Origin: Aquarana catesbeiana
Taxonomy: Eukaryota; Chordata; Amphibia; Anura; Ranidae
Assembly: GCF_042186555.1 (NCBI RefSeq)
Contig: NC_133332.1
Span: 233,407,015-233,471,014, forward strand
Length of the DNA stretch: 64,000 nucleotides
Direction: 5' to 3'
Shown here: positions 55,583 through 64,000 of the stretch, piece after piece
Numbering within the stretch: position 1 is the stretch's first letter
Layout of the letters: the number at the start of each line of letters is the position of its first letter
Position numbers and translations under genes: made by a program
Notes under the pieces: model-generated
What the model was told of the DNA's origin: nothing
The model's input: only the letters and a program-made list of their open reading frames with translations
Databases searched by the model: none

Positions 55583-56075
55583 TTTAAAGCGGACCTTCAG
55601 TCATTTTTTTTAAACTTTCCATCTATTAAATCTTCTGCCCTTGTTGTTTTAACTTTGAATAGTTAAAACATTTTTTTTTTCTGCCAGTAAATACCTTATA
55701 CAGCTCACTTCCTCCTTTTTGTCTGGTCATTAGCCTAGGCTTATGACATCATGTACAGCTCTCTCTCTCACTCTCATGAGAGTTTGCCAGGAAGGGAGGG
55801 GGGTGAGTTATAAGAGGGCCAATGAGAGCTGTAGAGCTGGTGGTGTGCCTCTGTGTAAATCCAGGAAGTGAACAGGCAGCAGCTTCAGCTGCCCACAGTT
55901 AAAATGGTTGCAGCTAGACTCAGTGGAGGGAGATTTCTGCAGCAAATTTGGCAAATACAGAATAACAGTATATATAAAATAATATGCAAAGTGGTTGGAG
56001 GGAAGCTTCAGAATGGCAAAGATGTTTTTATTACAAATTATGTGCGCAGACTGCAGTTCCTCTTTAAGTTTATGA
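55583..56075. repeat. Dispersed element, copy 1 (pair with 57657)
   Basis: TTAAAGCGGACCTTCAGTC at the start and GACTGCAGTTCCTCTTTAA at the end form a partial inverted repeat with TTAA. Highly similar to 57657-58145 along its length. Confidence 0.8.
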
Positions 56076-56249
56076 TTTTGTGTTGGGCTACATTCATAAC
56101 CCTCTTGGCACGCAGGTTGGACACCCCTGCTATAAGCCATCTTGCTCGGCTTTAGTATGCTCTGAGTCATTGGGCTGAAATACGTTTGAAGATAAGGAAT
56201 TGTTATTGCATTTAAAGAATGCAGCGACTCAACCCAACAGCCAGATAAT

Positions 56250-56380
56250 TTATTTATTACAGGTATTTATTTAGCGTCGACAATTTATGCAGTTTTACAT
56301 ACATATATATTGAACGTTCACATCAAGCCCTGCCCTCCAAGATCTAAAATCTAAAGTCCCTATCTAGGTCTCATACATAC
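56250..56380 (-). repeat. CR1/L2-like LINE 3' tail fragment
   Basis: TATTTATTTAGCGTCGACAA and the CCAAGATCTAAAATCTAAAG region match the 3' tail of the LINE at 19125-20143, but diverged. Confidence 0.6.
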
Positions 56381-56617
56381 TAGGGTAATAAGCAAATTTT
56401 CTCCTCTGGAAGGTCTACAAAAAAGCTGCCCAAAGACACTGAAGGATGGTCAGATGTAGAGGAATGATCTGACCTTTTTATCTCTCTTTCCGAGTGTCAC
56501 AAACATTCATGCTCAGATCACCTGAAAGTACATATTTATGACTGAGGGAAGAGAAGGCAAATAACTCATACACTGATATGCTACAGCCAACTAATCAGCC
56601 AGATCATGACACAGTAA

Positions 56618-57563
56618 GGCCCCATGTACACGAGACGCTGTTAAACGGACGTTCAGAGCCAGTTGGACACTTTTTTCAACTACCCCTGAACTCATTCAAT
56701 GTTATCCTATGTGACCATGTACACAGTCTAGTTTATTGCCGTTTTTAGGCAGTTGCGTTTAACATCGTTTCTTTGAAAGCAAAAAAATTGGTTCAGACGC
56801 CGAAGATTTCCACATTTCAGACGCCAAATGCAACTAAACGCGGTACCGGCGTTTTCCTTTATAAGCGTTTTTTAAGGTACCCTATATTTTTGACCTGAAA
56901 AGACAAAAATATGATGGAAAACGATGAAAAAAACATTTAAAAAAATTGTTTAAAATGTTTTCATTACTTGCGATGATTCATAGACCATATATAGCCCTTG
57001 ATGCAATGCAATACACCACTAGCATTGCTGTATCCAAATTTTAATTGGAATTTGACCCATATGTTCAGATTTGACCAAGATGACCCCACCATTGAGCTTG
57101 ACCCCCGACTTAATCAAACATAGTCGGGATAGGTACACAACTGTACGTACATGTTGGAAAAATATCCTACTGACATTCGCTGCGCAATCAATGGATGGGT
57201 CCAATAGCGACAAACTCTGACTCTGGACCTCGCACGCAATTTTCTACGTCGTTCTAGCCTCATCAAGAGCAACGTCAGGAGCATTTCCTCACATATGCTC
57301 AATATGGGATCCATTGCAAAAAAAAAAAGCACAGAAATAGAGGGAAATACAAGTATACAGCTTCTCTCTCTGCTGCTGCTACTCACTCTGGTCAAAATGG
57401 CTGAAAAAGTTAAATAACAATGTTTTTTGAGCTTGGGGAGGGTCTTAATGAGGTTATCTTAATAAACGCTTCTAGATGCAAACGCTTAAAAACGGGCGTT
57501 TCTAAACGCCGCTTTCAAGTTCGTTCAGAGGAGTTTGGCTCAGCGTCCCGTGTACATGGGGCC
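56618..57563. mobile_element. Harbinger element, 946 bp, TAA duplication
   Basis: The ends GGCCCCATGTACACGAGACG and CGTCCCGTGTACATGGGGCC are inverted and flanked by TAA (56615-56617, 57564-57566). The interior carries AAACG/CGTTT motifs near both ends and a transposase remnant. Confidence 0.9.
57114..57395 (-). pseudogene. Harbinger transposase N-terminal remnant
   Basis: 93 codons. The second half reads RRKLRARSRVRVCRYWTHPL followed by a segment with RMSVGYFSN, MYVQL and YPDYV. HARBI1-type nucleases begin with a basic stretch, then (R/K)xxWxHPL and an aromatic-rich segment ending near YP(D/E)xF, which fits. The DDE core does not follow, so only the N-terminal part of the nuclease gene is left. 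Confidence 0.6.
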
Positions 57564-57656
57564 TAATCTGTCGGAACCTTGTGTACATACTGCCATTACA
57601 GAAACTGGTCCCAGGGCCAAGCGTGTGTGTGTGCGTGTGTGTGTGTGTGTGTGCAG

Positions 57657-58145
57657 CTTAAAAGCGGACCTTCAGTTATTTTTTTTCCAACTTTCCTTCT
57701 ATTAAATCTTCTGCCCTTGTTGTTTTAACTTTGGATAGTAAAACATTTGTTTTCTGCCAGTAAATACCTTATACAGCCCACTTCCGGTTTCTTGTCTGGT
57801 AAAAAGCCTAGGCTTTATGACATCATGCACAGCTCTCTCTCTCACACTTGTGGGAGTTTGCCAGGAAGGGAGGGGGGATGAGTCATAAGAGGGCCAATGA
57901 GAGCTGCAGAGCTGGAGGTGTGCCTCTGTGTGTCTGTGTAAATCCTGGAAGTTAACAGACAGCAGCTTCAGCTGCCCACAGTTAAAATGGTTGCAGCCAG
58001 ACTCGGAGGAGGGAGATTTCTGCAGCATATTTGGCAAGTACAGAATCACAATATATATAAAATAGGCAAAGTGGTTGGAGGGAAACTTCAGAATGACAAA
58101 GATGTTTTTATTACAAATTATGTGAGCAGACTGCAGTTCCTTACT
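57657..58145. repeat. Dispersed element, copy 2 (pair with 55583)
   Basis: Same order of segments as 55583-56075 (TTAAAGCGGACCTTCAG start, TTACAAATTATGTG near the end). A (GT)n microsatellite at 57630-57652 lies directly before it. Confidence 0.8.
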
Positions 58146-59050
58146 AAACACACAACAGTAAAATATATATGCAGTAAAGCATGCTTGTTATACTCACTGT
58201 GGAACCTAAGGGGTTAATCCTCCACATTGTGTAAAAAAGCTGCTCTATCCTGTCTTCTCTGATCTTCCCCTTCTTCCACAGTCCTCAATCCATCTCCTGA
58301 TAATACAGAGCCTTGGGGCACTCTGCACATGCTCAGTTTGGTGTCTATTGTTAGCTTTTTTTTTTTTTTGGGGAGGGTGCATGTGATCAGCGCAGGTCCA
58401 ATCAGTACTGTCCAGACAGAGGGTCAAGGGTCATGCAGCCTCATAGGACAATCAAAGGGAGAATGAAAACTCCTCCTATAAGCTTTAACCAGTGCTCGGC
58501 CAGACACTGACAGAATTCACAAGACTGCTATATACTGCTGATGAGAAAAAGGTATTTAGCAGTTTATTTTTACTAAAATAATTGCATTTCCTTGTTCTGT
58601 AGGGGAGACCAGGTATATAGAATGCAGGGTCCTGGGTTTAGTAACACTTTAAGGAACTTCACATACCTGCTCTGAACTAGCACCACCTTCAGGGGTCAGA
58701 TGGTAGCAGCCTTCTATAGGAGCCTCAGCTCTGCCAGGTATATAAAGGTTTCTGACAAGTTCTCTTTAAACAGAATTTCTGAAACTGTGGCCTAAATTAG
58801 GGATAGGTAGGAGAGGCTGAATGGTAGAAAAAAAAAGAGCTGTGGCAGGACTAACGAAATACACACGACACAGTATGATTAAAAAAAAAAAAAAAAAGTT
58901 GAATTATTTAATCAAAAATATATATTTCAATATTTACAGTTATTTAGAATGATATGTCCAGACAGTGAAAAGAAAACATTTTTCTACAAACTGAAAACAG
59001 ACAGCATGACGCTATGCCCATTTCTGACAATTACTGAAGTTAAACTAGTT
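58146..59050. other. No feature recognised
   Basis: AT-rich intergenic sequence with short frames; T- and A-runs at 58357 and 58880. Confidence 0.4.
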
Positions 59051-59186
59051 CAGTGATGGTGAACCTTGGCACCCCAGATGTTTTGGAACTACATTTCCCA
59101 TGATGCTCATGCACTTTGCACTGTAGTTAAGCATCATGGGAATTGTAGTTCCAAAACATCTGGGGTGCCAAGGTTCGCCATCATTC
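59051..59186. mobile_element. Palindromic hAT-like MITE
   Basis: CAGTGATGGTGAACCTTGGC mirrors GCCAAGGTTCGCCATCATT, and CCCAGATGTTTTGGAACTAC mirrors GTAGTTCCAAAACATCTGGG. Nearly the whole 136 bases fold into one hairpin. An 8-bp target duplication is not obvious. Confidence 0.85.
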
Positions 59187-59529
59187 CACCCAAAACAGTT
59201 TAATGTTTGGACACACATTGGCAAGCCAAGTCATATTTTTTGTTTTCCGTAATAAAGTAAATGGCTCCTGCACACGAGTGTGATAGTATAACTCCAAGGC
59301 TTCACATACATCCACTCCTTGATGGAAACTAGGGACGCTCTATGGACTCAGGACTTGGGGTACCCCAATATCATGCTAGAAGAAACAGAAAAGAGAAAGG
59401 GATCACCAGCCTAGTTCATTATCCATACAGATAACTATCAATTTATTCATGAACACTGTGATAAACAAAGCCCATCAGAGTAAGCGTCAAGATCAATATT
59501 GCTTAATCCAATGCAATTGCTCCTTAACA

Positions 59530-59650
59530 TGGGAGGACACCACCTGGATCCTAGCTTGCTTACACGTGTCAAGGGTTGTACCCTCTTCCTCAGAGTTTTT
59601 CGGCGCTGAGGAAGCGTGTGCAACCCTCGAAACACGCAAGTCAGGGGTTT
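59530..59650. ncRNA. Paired hammerhead-like motifs, outward facing
   Basis: On the + strand CTGAGGA (59606-59612) is followed by GAAAC (59629-59633) and GTC (59640-59642), the spacing of a hammerhead core with a very short helix III (A-C/G-U pairs). On the - strand CTGAGGA (59593 to 59587) is followed by a perfect 5-bp hairpin AGGGT-ACA-ACCCT, where helix II should be, then GACAC. Helix II is poor on the + copy, GAAAC is mutated on the - copy, and I find no helix I. I therefore call these derived motifs, not active ribozymes. Confidence 0.35.
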
Positions 59651-59689
59651 GTTGATTTGTTTATTGTTGTTTTATAAATTGACCCCAGC

Positions 59690-59960
59690 ATTGCTCCAGT
59701 TTCTTCATACCGAAGGATGCCATTTTGCTAAGGCACAGAGCCCCTGAGCACTAGTAATCTTTAGGCTGTCAGCAGCTCGGCCTCTACATTTTTGGCAGTG
59801 CTAAAAAATAGAGAGCAACTGAGAAGCAGGAAATCTTTAGGCTGTCAGCAGATCAGCTTCTAGACAGCTCTGATTTTAGGCACAATGCCAAAAATAGGGA
59901 ACAATTGCGGCTGTGCACAGCAGGATGAGACAGTACTCTACTGGATTTTAAAAAGTATAT
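59690..59960. repeat. Dispersed repeat (family also flanks the large palindrome)
   Basis: Shares CTGTCAGCAG(A/C)TC(G/A)GC, TTTGGCAGTGC and GAGAGCAACTGAG with 63885-63960, and TTGCTCC(A/T)GTTTCTTC...GCCATTTTGCT with 61421-61460. It looks like one repeat family present in at least two places. Confidence 0.7.
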
Positions 59961-60333
59961 GCATTTATTTTTAAAAGAAGAAGTATGGCCAAAAAAAGTT
60001 TTTTAAAAGTAAATGCTTTGGATCGCAGAAGTGACCAGTTTTCAGCCGACAGTGGGCTAAAGTCAGCTGTTGGCTGATGTCACTCCGGTGGTCCACGCTC
60101 GGGAAAAATCCCGACCATATGGTTGGGATCCACCCAGATGCCTGAATCGGCACCTGGTACAGCCTCTCGGCGAGCACTGGAGGGGAGAGACGGTGACTGA
60201 CAGTTATGGCTCTCTGCTCAGAGTGGAGAACTGTAGAGAGGGCGGTGGACAGATGCAGCATCCACCTAGGTGAGTATAATGGTTTGTTTTTTTACAATCC
60301 CAAACTTCTCTTTTAATGTATTCCATAGATATA

Positions 60334-61155
60334 CAGTAAAACCTTGGATGGAGAGTAACTTGGTTTGAGAGTGTTTTGCAAGACAAGCAATTTTTTTTTT
60401 ATAAATTTTGACTTGATAAACAAGCGATGTCTTGATATACAAGTAGGTCATGTCACAACTGAGTATAATAGAGAAGAGAGGAGCCTCTAAGTGTAGCAAT
60501 ATGGTTACATTTAATGAAGGTACAACATTTAGCAACTCACATGGTTGATGATTAAAACAGGCACTTCTAAGTATGCAGACACCTGGGTTAAAACTGTCCA
60601 TATAGATCCATATAGATCATCCTCCTCACCGCCATCAACATCATCTCTTCCACTCTGCGCTCCACGAGCGCTTCAAGTCTCGCTTTCAGATCGCTCTACT
60701 GCAGGGTATTCTTCCCGGTCACAATTGCAGACTGACAGCGGTGAAACCCGGAGGTGTGGACAGCTTTACCCCGTATGCCTACATACTTAGATGTGCCTGT
60801 TTTAATCATCAAGCATGTGAGTTGCTAAATGTTATACCTTCATTAAATGTAACCATATTGCTACACTTAGAGGCGCCTATCTTCTCTTTTATACTCTGGA
60901 GCTCCTGCTGGATTTTGCTTCTAATCCCCTTGTGGAGGCTTCCATTTGTGGAAGGACATTTTATGGTTACACAACCGATCACATTGCTATAATCTTTTTA
61001 TATGAACTATAAACTGAAGGCTTTATGAATAAATGGTTGTGGGACGAATCATCTGAGTTTCCATTATTTCTTATGGGGACATTCGCTTTCATATAAGAGT
61101 TCTTTGGATTACAAGCATGTTTCCGGAACGAATTATGCTCGCAATCCAAGGTTAG
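60334..61155. mobile_element. Palindromic Tigger-like element
   Basis: TA before 60334, then CAGTAAAACCTTGG; the right end has CCAAGGTTA. Inside, about 140 bases at 60465-60605 are the inverse of 60760-60900 (TAAGTGTAGCAATATGGTTA/TAACCATATTGCTACACTTA; TTAGCAACTCACATG/CATGTGAGTTGCTAA). The stretch 60980-61150 matches the fragment at 5178-5351. Confidence 0.8.
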
Positions 61156-62624
61156 GATTTACAATGGATTTTGTTTAATATGTATTAACAAGGCCACTGT
61201 TAACTGCCAATGATTAAATTATAAATGGGAGTAAATTATACCTGAATGGGACAAGGTGCTTTCAATAAAACTGTACCTGCAAAAGGGGCCAGCATGAAGT
61301 GATCTAAAGTGGAACTTTACCCATAACAACTTGATAAAAAAATAATGTTCTTTAGCAAGGAACATACATTCCAAAATAATAACGAGGCCACCAAAATGAG
61401 TGTGTGCTGTAGATTGCCTCCAGCATTGCTCCTGTTTCTTCTTGCTGGAAGCTGCCATTTTGCTGAAGCCCAGTGCCTCTGAACAGCAGTAAATCATAAA
61501 GCGTAACTAAACCCATCAATTTAAAGGTTTCAAACCAGTTACATTCCAGGTATGCCGCGATTGCTATTTGTCACATTTTAAATATATCAACGAATCCGCG
61601 CTCATAGACTGACTCACACCTGCAGCCCCCCTAGGTAGGAAGGGGACACCTATGTGATCCCCCAAGAATATAGATCAAAGTATAGGGAGTGGCGCTGTGT
61701 TAGGAGTATAGATAAAAATTAGCAAGAAGTACAAATGTAAAAAATAAAAGTGTAAAGAATAAGAAATTTTTTGGTATAATCCAAAAATTACTTACAGAAA
61801 AAAAAAAAAAATATATATATATCCTTGTGTTAGTGAAAACACCTTGAACAGGTGAAAATTAATACTATATGTGCAAAAAAATCACAAATATTAAGCAGCA
61901 TCACTAAATAACATAATTACATCTTCACATGAATAAATATAAAGTGCCAAAAACAATAATTGTCCACCAATAATGTGTAAATGTGCAATAATTATACGCA
62001 ATAAAAATCATTAATATTGTGTCAAAATCACAGCTAAAAATCAAAAAACCATATGTTGTTTGGTGCAAAAAAGTTCATAGCAATTGTGCAGAAAATTCTT
62101 CTTAGGTGATAAAGTGCCGTGCTGTAACACCTGGTGGTCCCCCCAATGTGGTTGCACTCACCGGAGCGCTCCACCCCTGCAGGGGTACGAGCGTGTAATG
62201 TTGGTCCTGTCACTCCAGTCCTATAGGTGTCAGTTTCCTTCCACGCGTCCCATTTCCAAAAAGCAGCTGTATACACAGAGAGGTAGGGACTTCCTGTCCC
62301 TTGGTATTAAAAGTCCCCACTGGATATCGGCTTGAGTAGTAAAAAATATTAGAAGAAAAGTATCCACATAGCGTGATTCTGTTTTTAAAAATATCCATTT
62401 ATTTGCATAAAAAACAGTCCAGTCGCAATAGCCTGGTAACACACTAGCGGTTAAAAAGTATCTAAAAATAGTTACAGACTGGGAGAGGGAGCTCACAGTC
62501 TCCTATACTCTCCCTGTAATCCGGGGCCGCAGCGTCAGCGTGAACCGCCGCTTGCGTTCCACCGGTCAAAGTTCCGGAACCACGATCAGAGGAAATGACG
62601 TGCGTGCCAAGATAGTCCCGCCTT

Positions 62625-62690
62625 ACGCGTTTCGTCACACGGACGTCATCGGAGGCGCCTCCGATGACGTCCGTGTGACGAAACGCGTAA
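62625..62690. ncRNA. Hammerhead-like motif at the palindrome centre
   Basis: On the + strand CCGATGA (62661-62667) is followed by a small GTC/GAC hairpin (62669-62671 with 62677-62679), GAAAC (62680-62684) and GTC (62691-62693). The order is that of a hammerhead core, but U4 is replaced by C, one extra base lies before helix II, and helix I is at most CCT/AGG. The left arm carries the mirror motif on the - strand. Confidence 0.3.
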
Positions 62691-63456
62691 GTCAGGACTA
62701 TCTTGGCACGCACAACGTCATTTCCGCGGATCGTGGTTCACGCTGACGCTGCGCCCCCCGGATTACAGGGAGAGTATAGGAGACTGTGAGCTCCCTCTCC
62801 CAGTCTGTAACTATTTTTAGATACTTTTTAACCGCTAGTGTGTTACCAGGCTAATGCGACTGGACTGTTTTTTATGCAAATAAATGGATATTTTTTAAAA
62901 CAGAATCACGCTATGTGGATACTTTTCTTCTAATATTTTTTACTACTCAAGCCGATATCCAGTGGGGACTTTTAATACCAAGGGACAGGAAGTCCCCACC
63001 TCTCTGTGTATACAGCTGCTTTTTGGAAATGGGACGCGTGGAAGGAAACTGACACCTATAGGACTGGAGTGACAGGACCAACATTACACGCTCGTACCCC
63101 TGCAGGGGTGGAGCGCTCCGGTGAATGCAACCACATTGGGGGGACCACCAGGTGTTACAGCACGGCACTTTATCACCTAAGAAGAATTTTCTGCACAATT
63201 GCTATGAACTTTTTTGCACCAAACAACATATGGTTTTTTGATTTTTAGCTGCGATTTTGACACAATATTAATGATTTTTATTGCGTATAATTATTGCACA
63301 TTTACACATTATTGGTGGACAATTATTGTTTTTGGCACTTTATATTTATTCATGTGAAGATGTAATTATGTTATTTAGTGATGCTGCTTAATATTTGCGA
63401 TTTTTTGCACATATAGTATTAATTTTCACCTGTTCAAGGTGTTTTCACTAACACAA

Positions 63457-63602
<146 letters not shown>

Positions 63603-63730
63603 CTGTAAGTAATTTTTGGATTATACCAAAAAATGTCTTATTCTTTACACTTTTATTTTTTACATTTGTACTTCTTGCTAATTTTTATCTATACTCCTAA
63701 CACAGCGCCACTCCCTATACTTTGATCTAT

Positions 63731-64000
63731 ATTTGTCACATTTGCTTGTGTCCTCAATCAAACTGTCAAACCATCAAATGGCTGGTGTCATAACTGATCA
63801 CATGTTCAGCACCATGACAGTAGCAGATCAAACAGAAACAGCGTCCTTGGCTGTAAAGGATGGGAGGGTTTAATTCTGCTTTAAGACTGTCAGCAGATCG
63901 GCCTCTATAAATTTGGCAGTGCCAAAACATGGAGAGCAACTGAGCATGTGCAGAGCAGGGGGAGACAGTGTATTACCAGATTTCAAACAGTATAGGCACT
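63731..64000. repeat. Continuation of the repeat hosting the palindrome
   Basis: Runs on from 61400-61578 as if uninterrupted (GCTATTTGTCACATTT|GCTTGTGTCCTC). It ends with the CTGTCAGCAGATCGGCCTC and GGCAGTGCCAAAACATGG segment shared with 59690-59960, and leaves the window. Confidence 0.65.

Noticed and set aside
62034..63248. Two identical 80-codon frames taken as a conserved small gene
   Set aside because: They are the two arms of the same palindrome. Identity reflects recent duplication, not selection, and there is no independent evidence of coding.

Overview
This window looks like nuclear DNA of an amphibian, most likely a true (ranoid) frog. It is AT-rich and about two thirds of it is transposon-derived. 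It mixes an L1/Tx1-type LINE, a DIRS-like tyrosine-recombinase retroelement, a chromodomain Gypsy element, a CR1/L2-like LINE tail, and many Tc1, Tigger-like, hAT, Harbinger and TTAA-flanked elements. The host assignment is an inference from this repeat mix; no diagnostic host marker was available.

One host gene crosses the window on the + strand. I reconstructed eleven exons between 5608 and 45584 from GT/AG borders and phase continuity (about 2.27 kb coding, about 755 residues, stop TAA at 45582-45584). The 5' end of the gene lies to the left of the window. The protein has armadillo/HEAT-like helical repeats (exons a-c), then three fibronectin type III domains (exons d-e), then a long Ser-rich, probably disordered tail (exons f-k). 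I do not recognise the gene and give it no symbol.

Layout: 1-5160 L1/Tx1 LINE on the - strand, with one in-frame stop seen in each ORF; 5608-5702 exon a; 6180-10500 decayed DIRS-like element carrying two MITEs; 10570-11306 exons b and c; 11.5-16.3 kb MITEs, a 30-bp minisatellite and an hAT element with a perfect target duplication; 16411-18838 FN3 exons with a 500-bp pyrimidine tract between them; 19.1-20.1 kb CR1/L2-like LINE tail; 21558-22619 exons f and g; 23714-29908 a young, apparently intact chromodomain Gypsy element on the - strand (LTRs about 920 bp, target duplication CTGCC); 30.6-37.7 kb a Tc1 element and several MITEs around exon h (34476-34693); 38.4-39.8 kb minisatellites; 40225-40565 exon i; 40.76-41.85 kb three DNA transposons nested in one another; 42302-42380 exon j; 43.5-45.1 kb an hAT element filled with a 29-bp minisatellite; 45458-45584 the terminal exon.

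Downstream of the gene (45.6-64 kb) I see no coding exon, only repeats: TTAA-flanked elements, an internally deleted Tc1 with its transposase remnant, a Harbinger element with a transposase remnant, palindromic hAT and Tigger-like elements, and a 2.1-kb near-perfect palindrome at 61.6-63.7 kb. Two inverted elements, at 59.5 and 62.6 kb, carry outward-facing motifs resembling hammerhead ribozyme cores at their centres. These are the most unusual structures in the window.
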